NCBI GenBank assembly: GCA_016716475.1
Contig: JADJWG010000001.1
Span: forward strand, 1,054,001 to 1,118,000
Length of the DNA: 64,000 nt
Reading direction: 5' to 3'
Origin: Phycisphaerales bacterium
GTDB lineage: Bacteria; Planctomycetota; Phycisphaerae; UBA1845; Fen-1342
Shown here in pieces: positions 10,153 through 18,259 of the stretch; position 1 is the stretch's first letter; each line of letters begins with the position of its first letter. The position numbers and the translations under genes were made by a program. Below the pieces are notes generated by a model. It saw only the letters and a program-made list of their open reading frames with translations, was not told the DNA's origin and did not search any database.

Positions 10153-11938
10153 CGCCTCCCGCCGGTGTGGCCTGCGCACCCCAACGCGGGGCGAACTCGT
10201 ACTCCACTCCTGACCGCGCGAAACGCACACGCAACTGGCTGAAGGTGTTCAGCGTCACGTAGGCCGCGAGGAAGTGGTCGAGGATGGCCGCGAAGAGCCA
10301 CGCATCGCCTTCACCCGCGAAGTGCTCCTCGTTCAGTTCCAGTTCGACCTGGACACCCCGCACCGGGGCACCGCGGACCATCCGACCGCGCGGCTGGGCG
10401 TGAATCGCCAACACCCCCTCCAGCAGTCGTTCGAGCGTCCGCGCCCGCTGCGCATCATACGCGGCCTGAAAGTCGTAGACGCGCAGCAATTCTTTGAAAT
10501 GGTCGAGCCGGGCCAGTGACACGTAGTTCAGCGACAGGTGCGACAGCAGCCGCCAGTGCAATCCCTTGCCCAGCGGTGGACTGATGGTCGGTGTCGGCTT
10601 CGTCAGGTTGCGGAACCGCACGCCGGCCGGCGACCGGTCGGTCGACTCGCAGATGTCCCCGGCCCGCAACTCCGCCGGAAGGTCGCGATTCGTACAGGTC
10701 AGCTCGACGGAGATCGTCTCCTCGGTCGGCGTGCCCGCCAGCCCGCTGCCCACAACGAAGGAAACAAAGGTGTCGGTCCCCCACCGCGCACTCGAACCAA
10801 TCAGACTCGGCGTCACATGGGGCTGGTAGTACGTAGCCGCGTCGGTGTCCCGGCCGATTGCGTGCTCGAACGAGTGGAAGGAAGGAAACTCGCGCGCCTC
10901 CAGCCCCTGTGAACGCACGAGTCCGACCACGCGATCGATCGAGAATACCTCCGCATGCCGACGGTCCGCCAGCCCGGCCGCCGCGGGCTGAACGAGGTAT
11001 CGCACCCGGTCATGCTGTACGCGGATCGGTTCCGCATGGTGCGCAAACAGGTTCGCCGCCGGCACGCAGTGCAGCCGCACATTATCCCGCGAAACCAGCG
11101 GGTACGATTCGAGCCGGCGGCTGAAGGTGAAGACCACTTCGGCCTCCTCCTCCAACTCGAGCGCCGCGACAGCGGCGTCGAGCCCGCACACATCGACAAA
11201 CAGGAATCGTTCCTTGAATGCGAAGTAGTCCTGCAGCAGCGCGTACCCGGCGAAGATGTACTCCGGATATGGAACGACGCCTTCGGACTGTGCCAGACCG
11301 GCCACTCGCACGCTGTGAGCGGGCAGCGTGCGGCTCCGACCGCTGCCGCCGTTCACCGTCACCGACGCCACGTGAGCAGCCATAAGCTGGTACAGCGCGA
11401 ACGCGGTGCCGGGGTCCCCGGCAAAATGCAGTCGCACCACGTCCAGATCAATTCCCGACAAGGTCGCCTTGCCGGCCGCCCGCAGGGTTAGCACCAGCCG
11501 CGGCGGTTGCGCCGCCGGGGTCTCCAGCCGCGCCTCCCGCATGACCAGCGGGCGGAGCTTGACCGGCCAGGAACTGCGGTACCGGCAACGCGTGCCGTCC
11601 ACCGGACGACTGGCGTACTCCGCACCAGGCGCCGCGACGATTGCACCTTGCAGCGCATCGACGTCCGGCAGCAACTCCATGATCGTGAGCGAAGGTACTG
11701 GCCGCAGATAATGCGGCCACAGCAGGCCCATGAGGCCGCCGGTGAGTTCCGGGAGTTCATCATCGAGTTTCTGGCGAATCCGGGCGCAGAGGAACGCAAC
11801 ACCCTCGAGCAACCGATCCACGTCGGGATCGGTACCGACGTCGCTCAGGTGGCGCGCAATCTCCGGGTTGGCACGGGCGAACTCGGGCCCGACGTCGCGC
11901 AGGTAGCGCAACTCATCCTGAAAGTAGGTTCGGCTCAC
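10139..11938 (-). CDS. tssF: T6SS baseplate protein TssF
   Basis: TssF is a large subunit of the T6SS baseplate wedge. The sequence beginning SRTYFQDELRYLRDVGPEFA is the usual TssF N-terminus, followed by a segment rich in LLEGVAFL- and ELTGGLMGLLWPHYLRP-type motifs. The GTG at 11938 is preferred because it places the protein start where family members begin (599 residues). A GTG at 11992, with GGAG 9 bases upstream, is an alternative that would add 18 residues. Longer reading frames overlap tssE and look spurious. tssF follows tssE by about 77 bases and overlaps tssG. Confidence 0.92.
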   Translation of the reverse strand: MSRTYFQDELRYLRDVGPEFARANPEIARHLSDVGTDPDVDRLLEGVAFLCARIRQKLDDELPELTGGLMGLLWPHYLRPVPSLTIMELLPDVDALQGAIVAAPGAEYASRPVDGTRCRYRSSWPVKLRPLVMREARLETPAAQPPRLVLTLRAAGKATLSGIDLDVVRLHFAGDPGTAFALYQLMAAHVASVTVNGGSGRSRTLPAHSVRVAGLAQSEGVVPYPEYIFAGYALLQDYFAFKERFLFVDVCGLDAAVAALELEEEAEVVFTFSRRLESYPLVSRDNVRLHCVPAANLFAHHAEPIRVQHDRVRYLVQPAAAGLADRRHAEVFSIDRVVGLVRSQGLEAREFPSFHSFEHAIGRDTDAATYYQPHVTPSLIGSSARWGTDTFVSFVVGSGLAGTPTEETISVELTCTNRDLPAELRAGDICESTDRSPAGVRFRNLTKPTPTISPPLGKGLHWRLLSHLSLNYVSLARLDHFKELLRVYDFQAAYDAQRARTLERLLEGVLAIHAQPRGRMVRGAPVRGVQVELELNEEHFAGEGDAWLFAAILDHFLAAYVTLNTFSQLRVRFARSGVEYEFAPRWGAQATPAGGDDGF

Positions 11939-12014
11939 GCGGACACCCAATCGCGCCACACCCACGGCTGCCGCGCCGTTCGAGCGGCGCACGGCAAGGC
12001 GCTCCGCGACGCCG

Positions 12015-12449
12015 TCAACCGGCGACGTGGAACTCGCCCATGGGGGTGAACTCCGTTTCGTACCAAACGCGGTGCTCGCCGGCCCGTCCGACCATGACCG
12101 CATCGACCCGGAACAGCAGAGTATGCCGGCTTTCGGAGACCGCCTGCTGCGTCACACGGACCCGGCGCAGGCGCGGCTCATAGCGCTCAATGGCGGTGCG
12201 AATGGCATCCTGCACGCGCAGCACGTACTGCTGGTTCCCGACGATCAGTTCGGACAAGGTGGGCAGGCCGTACTCGGGCGCCGCCTCGCACATGCCTTGG
12301 CGCGCGTTGAGCAGGCGCCGCAGATTGCGGCGAATCGACTCCATCAGCGCTTCGAGATCTTCGCCAACGGTCGACCCGCGGTAGCGGTCTCCGCGGTCGG
12401 AGGACTGCGCCGCCGCGAGCCGATCGAGCAGAGCTTGCTCTCGCGCCAT
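12015..12449 (-). CDS. tssE: T6SS baseplate protein TssE (gp25-like)
   Basis: TssE is the small gp25-like protein that starts sheath assembly at the baseplate. At 144 residues it has the expected length. The GPW/gp25 pattern is visible in ESIRRNLRRLLNARQG, YGLPTLSELIVGN, and the ending FRVDAVMV...VWYETEF. The pattern I..YEPRL..V.V near residues 90-100 is also characteristic. It lies 123 bases downstream of hcp and shortly before tssF. The ribosome-binding site is weak, so translation may be low compared with hcp. Confidence 0.9.
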   Translation of the reverse strand: MAREQALLDRLAAAQSSDRGDRYRGSTVGEDLEALMESIRRNLRRLLNARQGMCEAAPEYGLPTLSELIVGNQQYVLRVQDAIRTAIERYEPRLRRVRVTQQAVSESRHTLLFRVDAVMVGRAGEHRVWYETEFTPMGEFHVAG

Positions 12450-12572
12450 CGCTCGCCGCCTGATCTTCCACGCCTGCCCGTACGCATCGCCCGTGCCGCT
12501 CGCCCCTCACGGTCGAGCACCGACACACGGTGACGGGCGGCCCTCCGCCGCCCGCCGCCAGTTCCCGGGGAA

Positions 12573-13046
12573 TTAGCCCGGCATGCGCCACGAATCCATT
12601 TCGACAACCGAGTCCGGAACCCAGTTCCACTCGATCGACTCGTACACGAAGCTGACCTGCTCCATGTGCCGGTAGGACTCGTTCTGCGGTACGAAGCTCA
12701 TCGGCATGTAGGGCCGCAGGTCCACGATCCGCGCGTTCTTCATCGTGATCGTGTAGTACTTCTTTTCCGAACGCGTCGCCGGGTCGATCCGGTAAAAGTC
12801 GAGGATCACTTCGGCCAGGTTCTGCGCGGTGCACAGCGCCTTGTGGAAGCCCGGCGAGGCCTTGTCAATTTCCTTCACGACCCGCATCGGGCTGTGCACG
12901 CGGACGCCGGCCGGCATCCCGGTGGTGGGATCGGTGGGGCTGTGCAGGTGGTGCTCGATCTCGAACACATCGCTCGTCCCATCGCGACCTTCCTTCTGCG
13001 ACGAGCCGGGGTACTCGGCAACCTTCAGATTACACGGGGTAGGCAT
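12573..13046 (-). CDS. hcp: T6SS inner-tube protein Hcp
   Basis: Hcp stacks as hexameric rings to form the tube that the sheath expels. The 157-residue protein has the normal length and family features: SDVFEIEHHLHSP, PMRVVKEIDKASPGFHKALC, and the C-terminal YRHMEQVSFVYESIEW, which corresponds to the usual E.V.F.Y..I.W strand. A strong site (GAAGGAG, 8 bases before the ATG) fits its need for abundant synthesis. The 162-base space upstream, after tssC, contains a short GC stem followed by a run of five T on the coding strand, so partial termination or a separate hcp transcript is possible. Confidence 0.92.
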   Translation of the reverse strand: MPTPCNLKVAEYPGSSQKEGRDGTSDVFEIEHHLHSPTDPTTGMPAGVRVHSPMRVVKEIDKASPGFHKALCTAQNLAEVILDFYRIDPATRSEKKYYTITMKNARIVDLRPYMPMSFVPQNESYRHMEQVSFVYESIEWNWVPDSVVEMDSWRMPG

Positions 13047-13208
13047 CGGAACATCTCCTTCGGCTATGGGTTAGTCGGCCTCTTCACTGGACAGACCCGA
13101 AACACTTACTACTAGGTGGGCCGGCAGCCATTTCTTCCATAAAAATGCCGCGGCCGGTCCGCCCGGACACCGCGCCCGCCCGGTGGCGAGCGCGGCGGCG
13201 GACTGCTG

Positions 13209-14696
13209 CTATTGGGGCGGCGGGTCGAACTGGCCCACCATCGAAAGCTGAACCTCGACACCCTTGAGCTTGAAGTGCGGAATCATCTGGATTTCCGACT
13301 TGAACAGGCCCGGCTTGCCGGGGACCGGTTCCGCGGTGACCTGCACTTCCTTCAGGGGGTACTTCGCCGCCAATTCGTCGTCGAGAGTGCCCTGCCGCAC
13401 GTACTGCTTCAGCCAGGTGTTGATCTCGCCCACCATCTTCTGGGCGTCCATCACGCGGCCCATGTTCTCGCGCCAAATGACCTTGAGGTAGTGTGCCAGC
13501 CGGCATTGGATCATCAGGTACGGCAGCGACATGCCCAGGCGGGCGCGCGTCTCGTCTTCCTTGCCTTCGGCCGTGTCCGGGAACTTCCCGACGCGCTTCG
13601 ACGACGGGGCGTCGAAGAAGGCCGCATTGTCACTGCCCTTGCGCATGACCAGCGGGATGAAGCCGAAGTTGCACAGGTCCACGTCCATGTCTTCCGAGAT
13701 CAGCGTCTCGGTCGGGATCTTGGTATGGTACTGGCCGGTGGCCTCGTACTGGTGCAGCGGCAGGTTCGGCACGGTGCCGCCGCTGTTCGGCCCGACGATC
13801 GCGTTGTACCAGCCGTACTTGGCGAAGCTCTCGGTCATGCGGCTGGCGAGGGCGAACGAGGCATTCCCCCACAGATACCGCTCGTGGTTCTGCATTCGCA
13901 CGTCTTCCTCGAAGACGAACTCCTTCACATCCTGGTTCTCGACCGTGTAGGGCGCCCGCAGCAGGAAACGCGGCATCGCCAGGCCGATGTACCGGGAATC
14001 GTCCGAATCACGGAACGAGTTCCACTTCGTGTACATCGGCTGCTCGAAGATTTCGTACATTTCGGCGAGCTTCGGCAGACTGCTGAAGTCGCTCATGTTC
14101 TTATTGAACATCTTGGGGCTGGCGCCACCCAGGAACGGGCACTTCGCCACCGCCGCGACTCGGGCGATCTCGCTCATCAGCTCCACGTCGGGATTGCGGT
14201 AGTCGAAGTCGAAGTTGCTCACCATCAACCCGTACGGGTTGCCGCCGAAAGTGTTGTACTGGTCGCGGTAGACCGTCTTGAAGAGGCCCGACTTCTGCCA
14301 GTCCTTGCAGTCCTGGAAGTCTTCGAGCAGGTCCTCCTTGGTCGTGTTCAGCACCTCGATCTTCATGTTGGCGCGGAACTCGGTGTTGCTCACCAGGTAC
14401 CACAGACTGCGCCACGAAGATTCGAGCTTCTGAAACTGCTCGTTGTGGAGGATCACGTTGATCTGCGCGCTGAGCTGCTGGTCGATCTCGGCGATGAAGT
14501 CGTCGACCACCTGCTTGTTCAGCGCAACCTTTTCGAGATCGAGGCCCGCCGCCTTCTGCACCAGGCCGGCGATGCCCTTGCGATACAGGTCAATGTATTC
14601 ATGATCGAGATCGAGCTGATCGATCAACGCATCGACCGCTGTGGTATCGAGCGCGCCCGCGGCTGCCTGCGGGGCTGCTTGTGGCTGTTCTGCCAT
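13209..14696 (-). CDS. tssC: T6SS sheath large subunit TssC
   Basis: TssC (VipB-type) pairs with TssB to build the contractile sheath. The 495-residue protein has the typical N-terminal region with INVILHNEQFQKLESSWR, then YDLMV-like GGNPYGLMVSNFDF, AAVAKCPFLGGASP, and the C-terminal FKLKGVEVQLSMVGQFD found in this family. AAGGAG lies 9 bases before the ATG. It follows tssB by 61 bases and precedes hcp. Confidence 0.95.
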   Translation of the reverse strand: MAEQPQAAPQAAAGALDTTAVDALIDQLDLDHEYIDLYRKGIAGLVQKAAGLDLEKVALNKQVVDDFIAEIDQQLSAQINVILHNEQFQKLESSWRSLWYLVSNTEFRANMKIEVLNTTKEDLLEDFQDCKDWQKSGLFKTVYRDQYNTFGGNPYGLMVSNFDFDYRNPDVELMSEIARVAAVAKCPFLGGASPKMFNKNMSDFSSLPKLAEMYEIFEQPMYTKWNSFRDSDDSRYIGLAMPRFLLRAPYTVENQDVKEFVFEEDVRMQNHERYLWGNASFALASRMTESFAKYGWYNAIVGPNSGGTVPNLPLHQYEATGQYHTKIPTETLISEDMDVDLCNFGFIPLVMRKGSDNAAFFDAPSSKRVGKFPDTAEGKEDETRARLGMSLPYLMIQCRLAHYLKVIWRENMGRVMDAQKMVGEINTWLKQYVRQGTLDDELAAKYPLKEVQVTAEPVPGKPGLFKSEIQMIPHFKLKGVEVQLSMVGQFDPPPQ

Positions 14697-14757
14697 GTCG
14701 CCTTTCTCCTTCTACACACGGCCCGTGGCCGCGCGACTGCTTCCCGGCATATCACCG

Positions 14758-15261
14758 CTACGCGTTCGGCGTGGCGCCTTCCCCCGAACCTTCCGGCTGC
14801 GCAAGCATCCCGAGGATCTTCTCCCGCACGGCCGGATCCTTGATGGCTTCCGCCAGCTTCTGCTGGGCCGCCTTGTCGCCCATGGTCGGCCGCAGGGCCT
14901 TGAGCGCATCACGCAACTCGAGCAGGTTCTTGAGTTGCGGCACCTGCCGGGCAATCGCCTCCGGCCGGAAGTCCTTCAGGGTGCCGAACTTCAACGAGAC
15001 CGGCATTTCACCCGTGCCCGTGAGCTGGTCCGGGACGCTCAGGTCGAGCGACAGGTTGAAGCTCTGCATCACCGAGTCAAAATTCGACTTGCTGATGTCC
15101 ACCGGCACGCGGTCTTCAATCGGCCGCTTGTCACCCTTGAGCGTGTAATCCCCCATGACGAGCATACGGAACGGCAGTTCGGGCTCCGCGCCGCCTTTCA
15201 ACTTGTCGGAAATGACGATGTTGACGCGCGATTCCCGCGCCTTCGACGGTCCCTTGGCCAT
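14758..15261 (-). CDS. tssB: T6SS sheath small subunit TssB
   Basis: TssB (VipA-type) forms the sheath with TssC and carries the site that ClpV recognises. The 167-residue protein has the expected size and motifs: SRVNIVISDKLKGGAEPELPF near the start, LVMGDYTLKGD, and FRPEAIARQVPQLKNLLELR. Its C-terminus is longer and Pro/Ala-rich. GAGGAG lies 7 bases before the ATG. The space between tssA and tssB contains a perfect 8-bp hairpin. Confidence 0.95.
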   Translation of the reverse strand: MAKGPSKARESRVNIVISDKLKGGAEPELPFRMLVMGDYTLKGDKRPIEDRVPVDISKSNFDSVMQSFNLSLDLSVPDQLTGTGEMPVSLKFGTLKDFRPEAIARQVPQLKNLLELRDALKALRPTMGDKAAQQKLAEAIKDPAVREKILGMLAQPEGSGEGATPNA

Positions 15262-15288
15262 GACTCGACTCCTCTACAGCTTGCTGAA

Positions 15289-15308
15289 CCCCCCACGCAG
15301 GTGGGGGG
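15289..15308 (-). terminator. Perfect hairpin between tssA and tssB
   Basis: CCCCCCAC, a four-base loop GCAG and GTGGGGGG form a perfect 8-bp stem in the 73-base space between tssA and tssB. No T run follows on the coding strand, so it is not a classic intrinsic terminator. It could stabilise the 5' end of the tssBC message, be a processing point, or attenuate transcription. Confidence 0.45.
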
Positions 15309-15334
15309 CGCCTTTCAAAGCGTTCCGCCGGCCG

Positions 15335-16915
15335 TCACCGGCCGGCCGGCTCGGCGGCCAGGGCCGCCACGGGGTCCAATTGACACAACCAGGCATACGA
15401 CTCGCGCACCCGCGCGAGCGCCTCCGAGTGGGGCTCTTTCTCCGCGGCCGCAAGGGCCTTGCGACAACGGTACAGCGTGTGCGCCACCTGGGCCGCGAGC
15501 CCCGGCTCCCACTCGTCGATCCGGTAGCGCTTAATTTCGTCGGCACATTCTTCGAGGAGCGGTGCGGCGAGTTGCAGCCGCTGCGTCTCGTAGCACAGTT
15601 CGGCGATGTGCAGCTTCCAGAGAAAGCGATCGCGCCGCTGGGCACATTCGGCCAGCCCGGCCTGGAGCTTGCCAACGGCCTCGGCCAGCTTGCCGCCGGC
15701 GGCCAGCTTGCGGGCCGCGTCGGTGGCTTCCGTCAATTTACCGTTTGCTGCGCCACCCCCGCCCCCACCGCCGCCGCCTTTCGTGGGCAGCACCTCTGCC
15801 TCGAGCCACATTCGCGTTTCGCCGCTACACAGCGCCCGCCCCCCCTTGTAGGTCAGGTCGTACACCCCGCTGCCGAGGCGCTGCACGAGCGCTCCAGTCA
15901 TCGCCATCACAGCAAGTCGGGCGTCGTTGAACTGCGGCCCAAGGCCGAGCAACGCGGCACAAACATAGCGCTGCAGATCGAGCCAAAGCGGGTCCTCGAC
16001 CCGGAAGGCACCCTCCGCATTGGTGAGCAGGTGTTCCCACACCCCGTTGGCAAATTGAAATTCGAGCCCCTCCACCAGGTTCTTGTCGGGAGCGGGAATA
16101 TCCCGCCGGGCCTCCGCCGACGGTGGTAACCCCACGCGGGCCCATTTCACCGCGCGCGGCAACGTATAGGCGAGGGGTTCGCCGGCATCTTTTTTGCGCA
16201 GGAAAGTGGCGGCCGCGAGCACCGCGTGGATTGCCCCACTCGCATCCTGCACCTCGCCCGTGGCGAATCCGGCACCACCGCCCGCAACCGCCGCGGGCTG
16301 CGGTGCGCTGCCTTCGGGCGCAGCGGCAGCCGGCGCCGGCGCCGGCGCGGCCGGCTTGGGCCGCTCCTTCTGCATGTCCTTCAACTTGCGGCGGAACTTG
16401 TTGAAGTCTGGTTCTTCGTCGGGCATGCGCTCCTTGAGCGCTTCCTCCAGGGTGGTGAGACGCTCCAGTGTGAGATCGAGCGCATCAAACTCATCGGGCT
16501 TGGGCGGCGCATCGCGCAGCCAGTTCGCCTCGACGAGCTGCTCGCAAAGGGACTCGATCCGGGCCTTCCGGCGGCGCGGCCGGGTTGGGAAAAGGTCTTC
16601 CCAGAAGGTTTTGACCAGGTCGGTAAACATGCCCAGCGTAGCGGCCAACCCCGCGTAGCGATGCTTGCGAAACAGCGCGTACCCCAGGGCACACGCCATC
16701 TCGACATCTTTCGACTTGTTCTGGAGCAAGTTGAGGGTGGCAGACTCGATCTGGAACCAGTCCGGGTCACCGAGGTCGATGCGGTCCAGCTTGGCCATCT
16801 CGGCCTGGACGAGGAGGTAGTCCTCGTCGTCGGCAACGTCGGAGCCGGCCGGAGCACTGCCGGGGATCGGCGTCTTTCCGAGCGCGAGAATGGGCTGTTC
16901 GTCGTACTGTGGCAT
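15335..16915 (-). CDS. tssA: T6SS TssA-type protein (ImpA N-terminal domain)
   Basis: TssA proteins help initiate or coordinate polymerisation of the tube and sheath. The 526-residue protein contains the ImpA-type N-terminal region (GDPDWFQIESATLNLLQNKSKDVEMA, given in parts: WFQIESATLNLL, then the small-residue helix CALGYALFRKHRYAG and FWEDLFPTRPRRRKAR). It continues through a Pro/Ala linker, a central domain and a glycine run of nine near residue 383, and ends in a helical repeat-like C-terminal domain. It is the first gene after a 250-base intergenic space with a promoter-like sequence, so it probably leads the second T6SS transcription unit. Confidence 0.88.
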   Translation of the reverse strand: MPQYDEQPILALGKTPIPGSAPAGSDVADDEDYLLVQAEMAKLDRIDLGDPDWFQIESATLNLLQNKSKDVEMACALGYALFRKHRYAGLAATLGMFTDLVKTFWEDLFPTRPRRRKARIESLCEQLVEANWLRDAPPKPDEFDALDLTLERLTTLEEALKERMPDEEPDFNKFRRKLKDMQKERPKPAAPAPAPAAAAPEGSAPQPAAVAGGGAGFATGEVQDASGAIHAVLAAATFLRKKDAGEPLAYTLPRAVKWARVGLPPSAEARRDIPAPDKNLVEGLEFQFANGVWEHLLTNAEGAFRVEDPLWLDLQRYVCAALLGLGPQFNDARLAVMAMTGALVQRLGSGVYDLTYKGGRALCSGETRMWLEAEVLPTKGGGGGGGGGAANGKLTEATDAARKLAAGGKLAEAVGKLQAGLAECAQRRDRFLWKLHIAELCYETQRLQLAAPLLEECADEIKRYRIDEWEPGLAAQVAHTLYRCRKALAAAEKEPHSEALARVRESYAWLCQLDPVAALAAEPAGR

Positions 16916-17104
16916 CAGACGCGCTGTCCTTGCCGACTACATGGCCAAGCCGGGACCGACAGATACCGCCCAGAACAAAAAAACGGGCCATTGCCGCCGT
17001 AACCGCGCGTACTGCGCTGCCGCTCACCGCCGGACGCGGCCGAATCAGGCGCGACAGGTAGTGAATACCACTCCCGGTGCAAAGCACTGGGAAGCATCGC
17101 GCTG

Positions 17105-17158
17105 ATCACGTGATTTGGACCCGAATCATTATCATACCCTGTCACCCATTGCATGCAA
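17105..17158 (-). promoter_or_regulatory. Promoter-like sequence and palindrome before tssA
   Basis: Between tagF and tssA (16916-17165) the minus strand reads TTGCAT at 17158-17153, a 16-base gap, then TATGAT at 17136-17131, a good match to a housekeeping promoter. A 10-bp palindrome ATCACGTGAT at 17105-17114 lies just downstream of the expected start site and could be an operator. The leader would be about 200 bases long. This splits the cluster into a membrane-complex unit and a sheath/baseplate/cargo unit. I see no gene in this space. Confidence 0.45.
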
Positions 17159-17165
17159 GCCCTTG

Positions 17166-18176
17166 TCAATTCTCCGCTTCGATGAGGTCGGCCCAGGTTC
17201 CCACAGGGGTCGGCGCCACCGTGGGCACCGCCTCCGCGGCGGTGGCCGGTTCAGATTCACCTGAGCCCGTGGGACGCTCTGCCACCCGGCAGAGGTCGTC
17301 CACGTACGAAAGGGACGCGCCCGCCGCAGTCAATAACAGAAAATCGTCGGCCACCAGCTCACGCGCCACGACATTAAGCCGCGCCTGAGAGCCGCCCTCA
17401 TCGGGCGTCACCAGGAGCGAGAGCGCGCGCTTCTCGACGGCCATGCGCCGCTCGAGCCAGCGCATCCATCCGGCAATCTGCACTTCGAGCGGCAGGGTCG
17501 GCGCCAACGGGAACCGCAGCGTCGGCTCGAATTCCTCACTCTCTAACTGCGCGATGCTCTGGCCCCAGCGCGCGACCAGCGATACCCAATCTGCGAGTTT
17601 GGTATCCTCCCGCCCCGGCCGGGCGGCTTCGAACCACTGCTCCAGTGACAACCGGCGGGCGGCCGCGGCCCACGCGCCGTCCTGCGCCGCCGAAGCCAAC
17701 TCGTCCAGATTCAGTTCCTGCCCCCCAAAGACCGCCTCGAACCGGCCCGGCGCGTTGAAAAACCGCGACACGCGATCCCACTGCTTGCCGAGGATCTCAA
17801 AAACACGCACCGCCGCAGGGATGGCATCGCTCGTCGGCCCCGGCCAGAGTGCCGTCGGAACCGCGGTATAGAACACGAGCGGAAACGGCCGCCCGCGCAT
17901 GTCACCACCGTAGTCCTGCAAGGTGGCGAACACGGTCATCTTGCCCTTCGGCAGTCGCACCATCAGCAGGGCCGAAGGAACCCGCCGGCTGCCAATCGCA
18001 CGACTGAGGTGCAGTTCTACGCCCTTGAGCAGCCAGTCGTGGAACTCGACGGCCCAATCCACGTCCGTTGCCGAGCTGTAATAGTCGGCGTACGTCGGGA
18101 GCTTGCCAAACCAGCGCAAGCGCGGATCGGGCTCCAATCGTGACGATTTCGATCGAAACAGATCGCTCCAGCCCAT
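17166..18176 (-). CDS. tagF: T6SS regulator TagF
   Basis: TagF (ImpM) is known in other bacteria as a post-translational repressor of T6SS assembly. The 336-residue protein starts MGWSDLFRSK; the family signature follows as RWFGKLPTYADYY, FHDWLLKGVELHL and GRPFPLVFYTAVPT. A longer start at 18221 is possible, but ATG 18176 places the conserved GKLP motif at the usual distance. It follows tssM by 83 bases and is the last gene before the intergenic promoter. The partner phosphatase and FHA proteins found with TagF elsewhere are not seen in this window. Confidence 0.88.
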   Translation of the reverse strand: MGWSDLFRSKSSRLEPDPRLRWFGKLPTYADYYSSATDVDWAVEFHDWLLKGVELHLSRAIGSRRVPSALLMVRLPKGKMTVFATLQDYGGDMRGRPFPLVFYTAVPTALWPGPTSDAIPAAVRVFEILGKQWDRVSRFFNAPGRFEAVFGGQELNLDELASAAQDGAWAAAARRLSLEQWFEAARPGREDTKLADWVSLVARWGQSIAQLESEEFEPTLRFPLAPTLPLEVQIAGWMRWLERRMAVEKRALSLLVTPDEGGSQARLNVVARELVADDFLLLTAAGASLSYVDDLCRVAERPTGSGESEPATAAEAVPTVAPTPVGTWADLIEAEN

Positions 18177-18259
18177 GACGCCCTCACGCGCTCGGCCCGA
18201 GCACGCGTTCGTGCGACCCAACTGCGACGGTCTGCCCAGCTTTCAGGCGCTCCGAGCGC

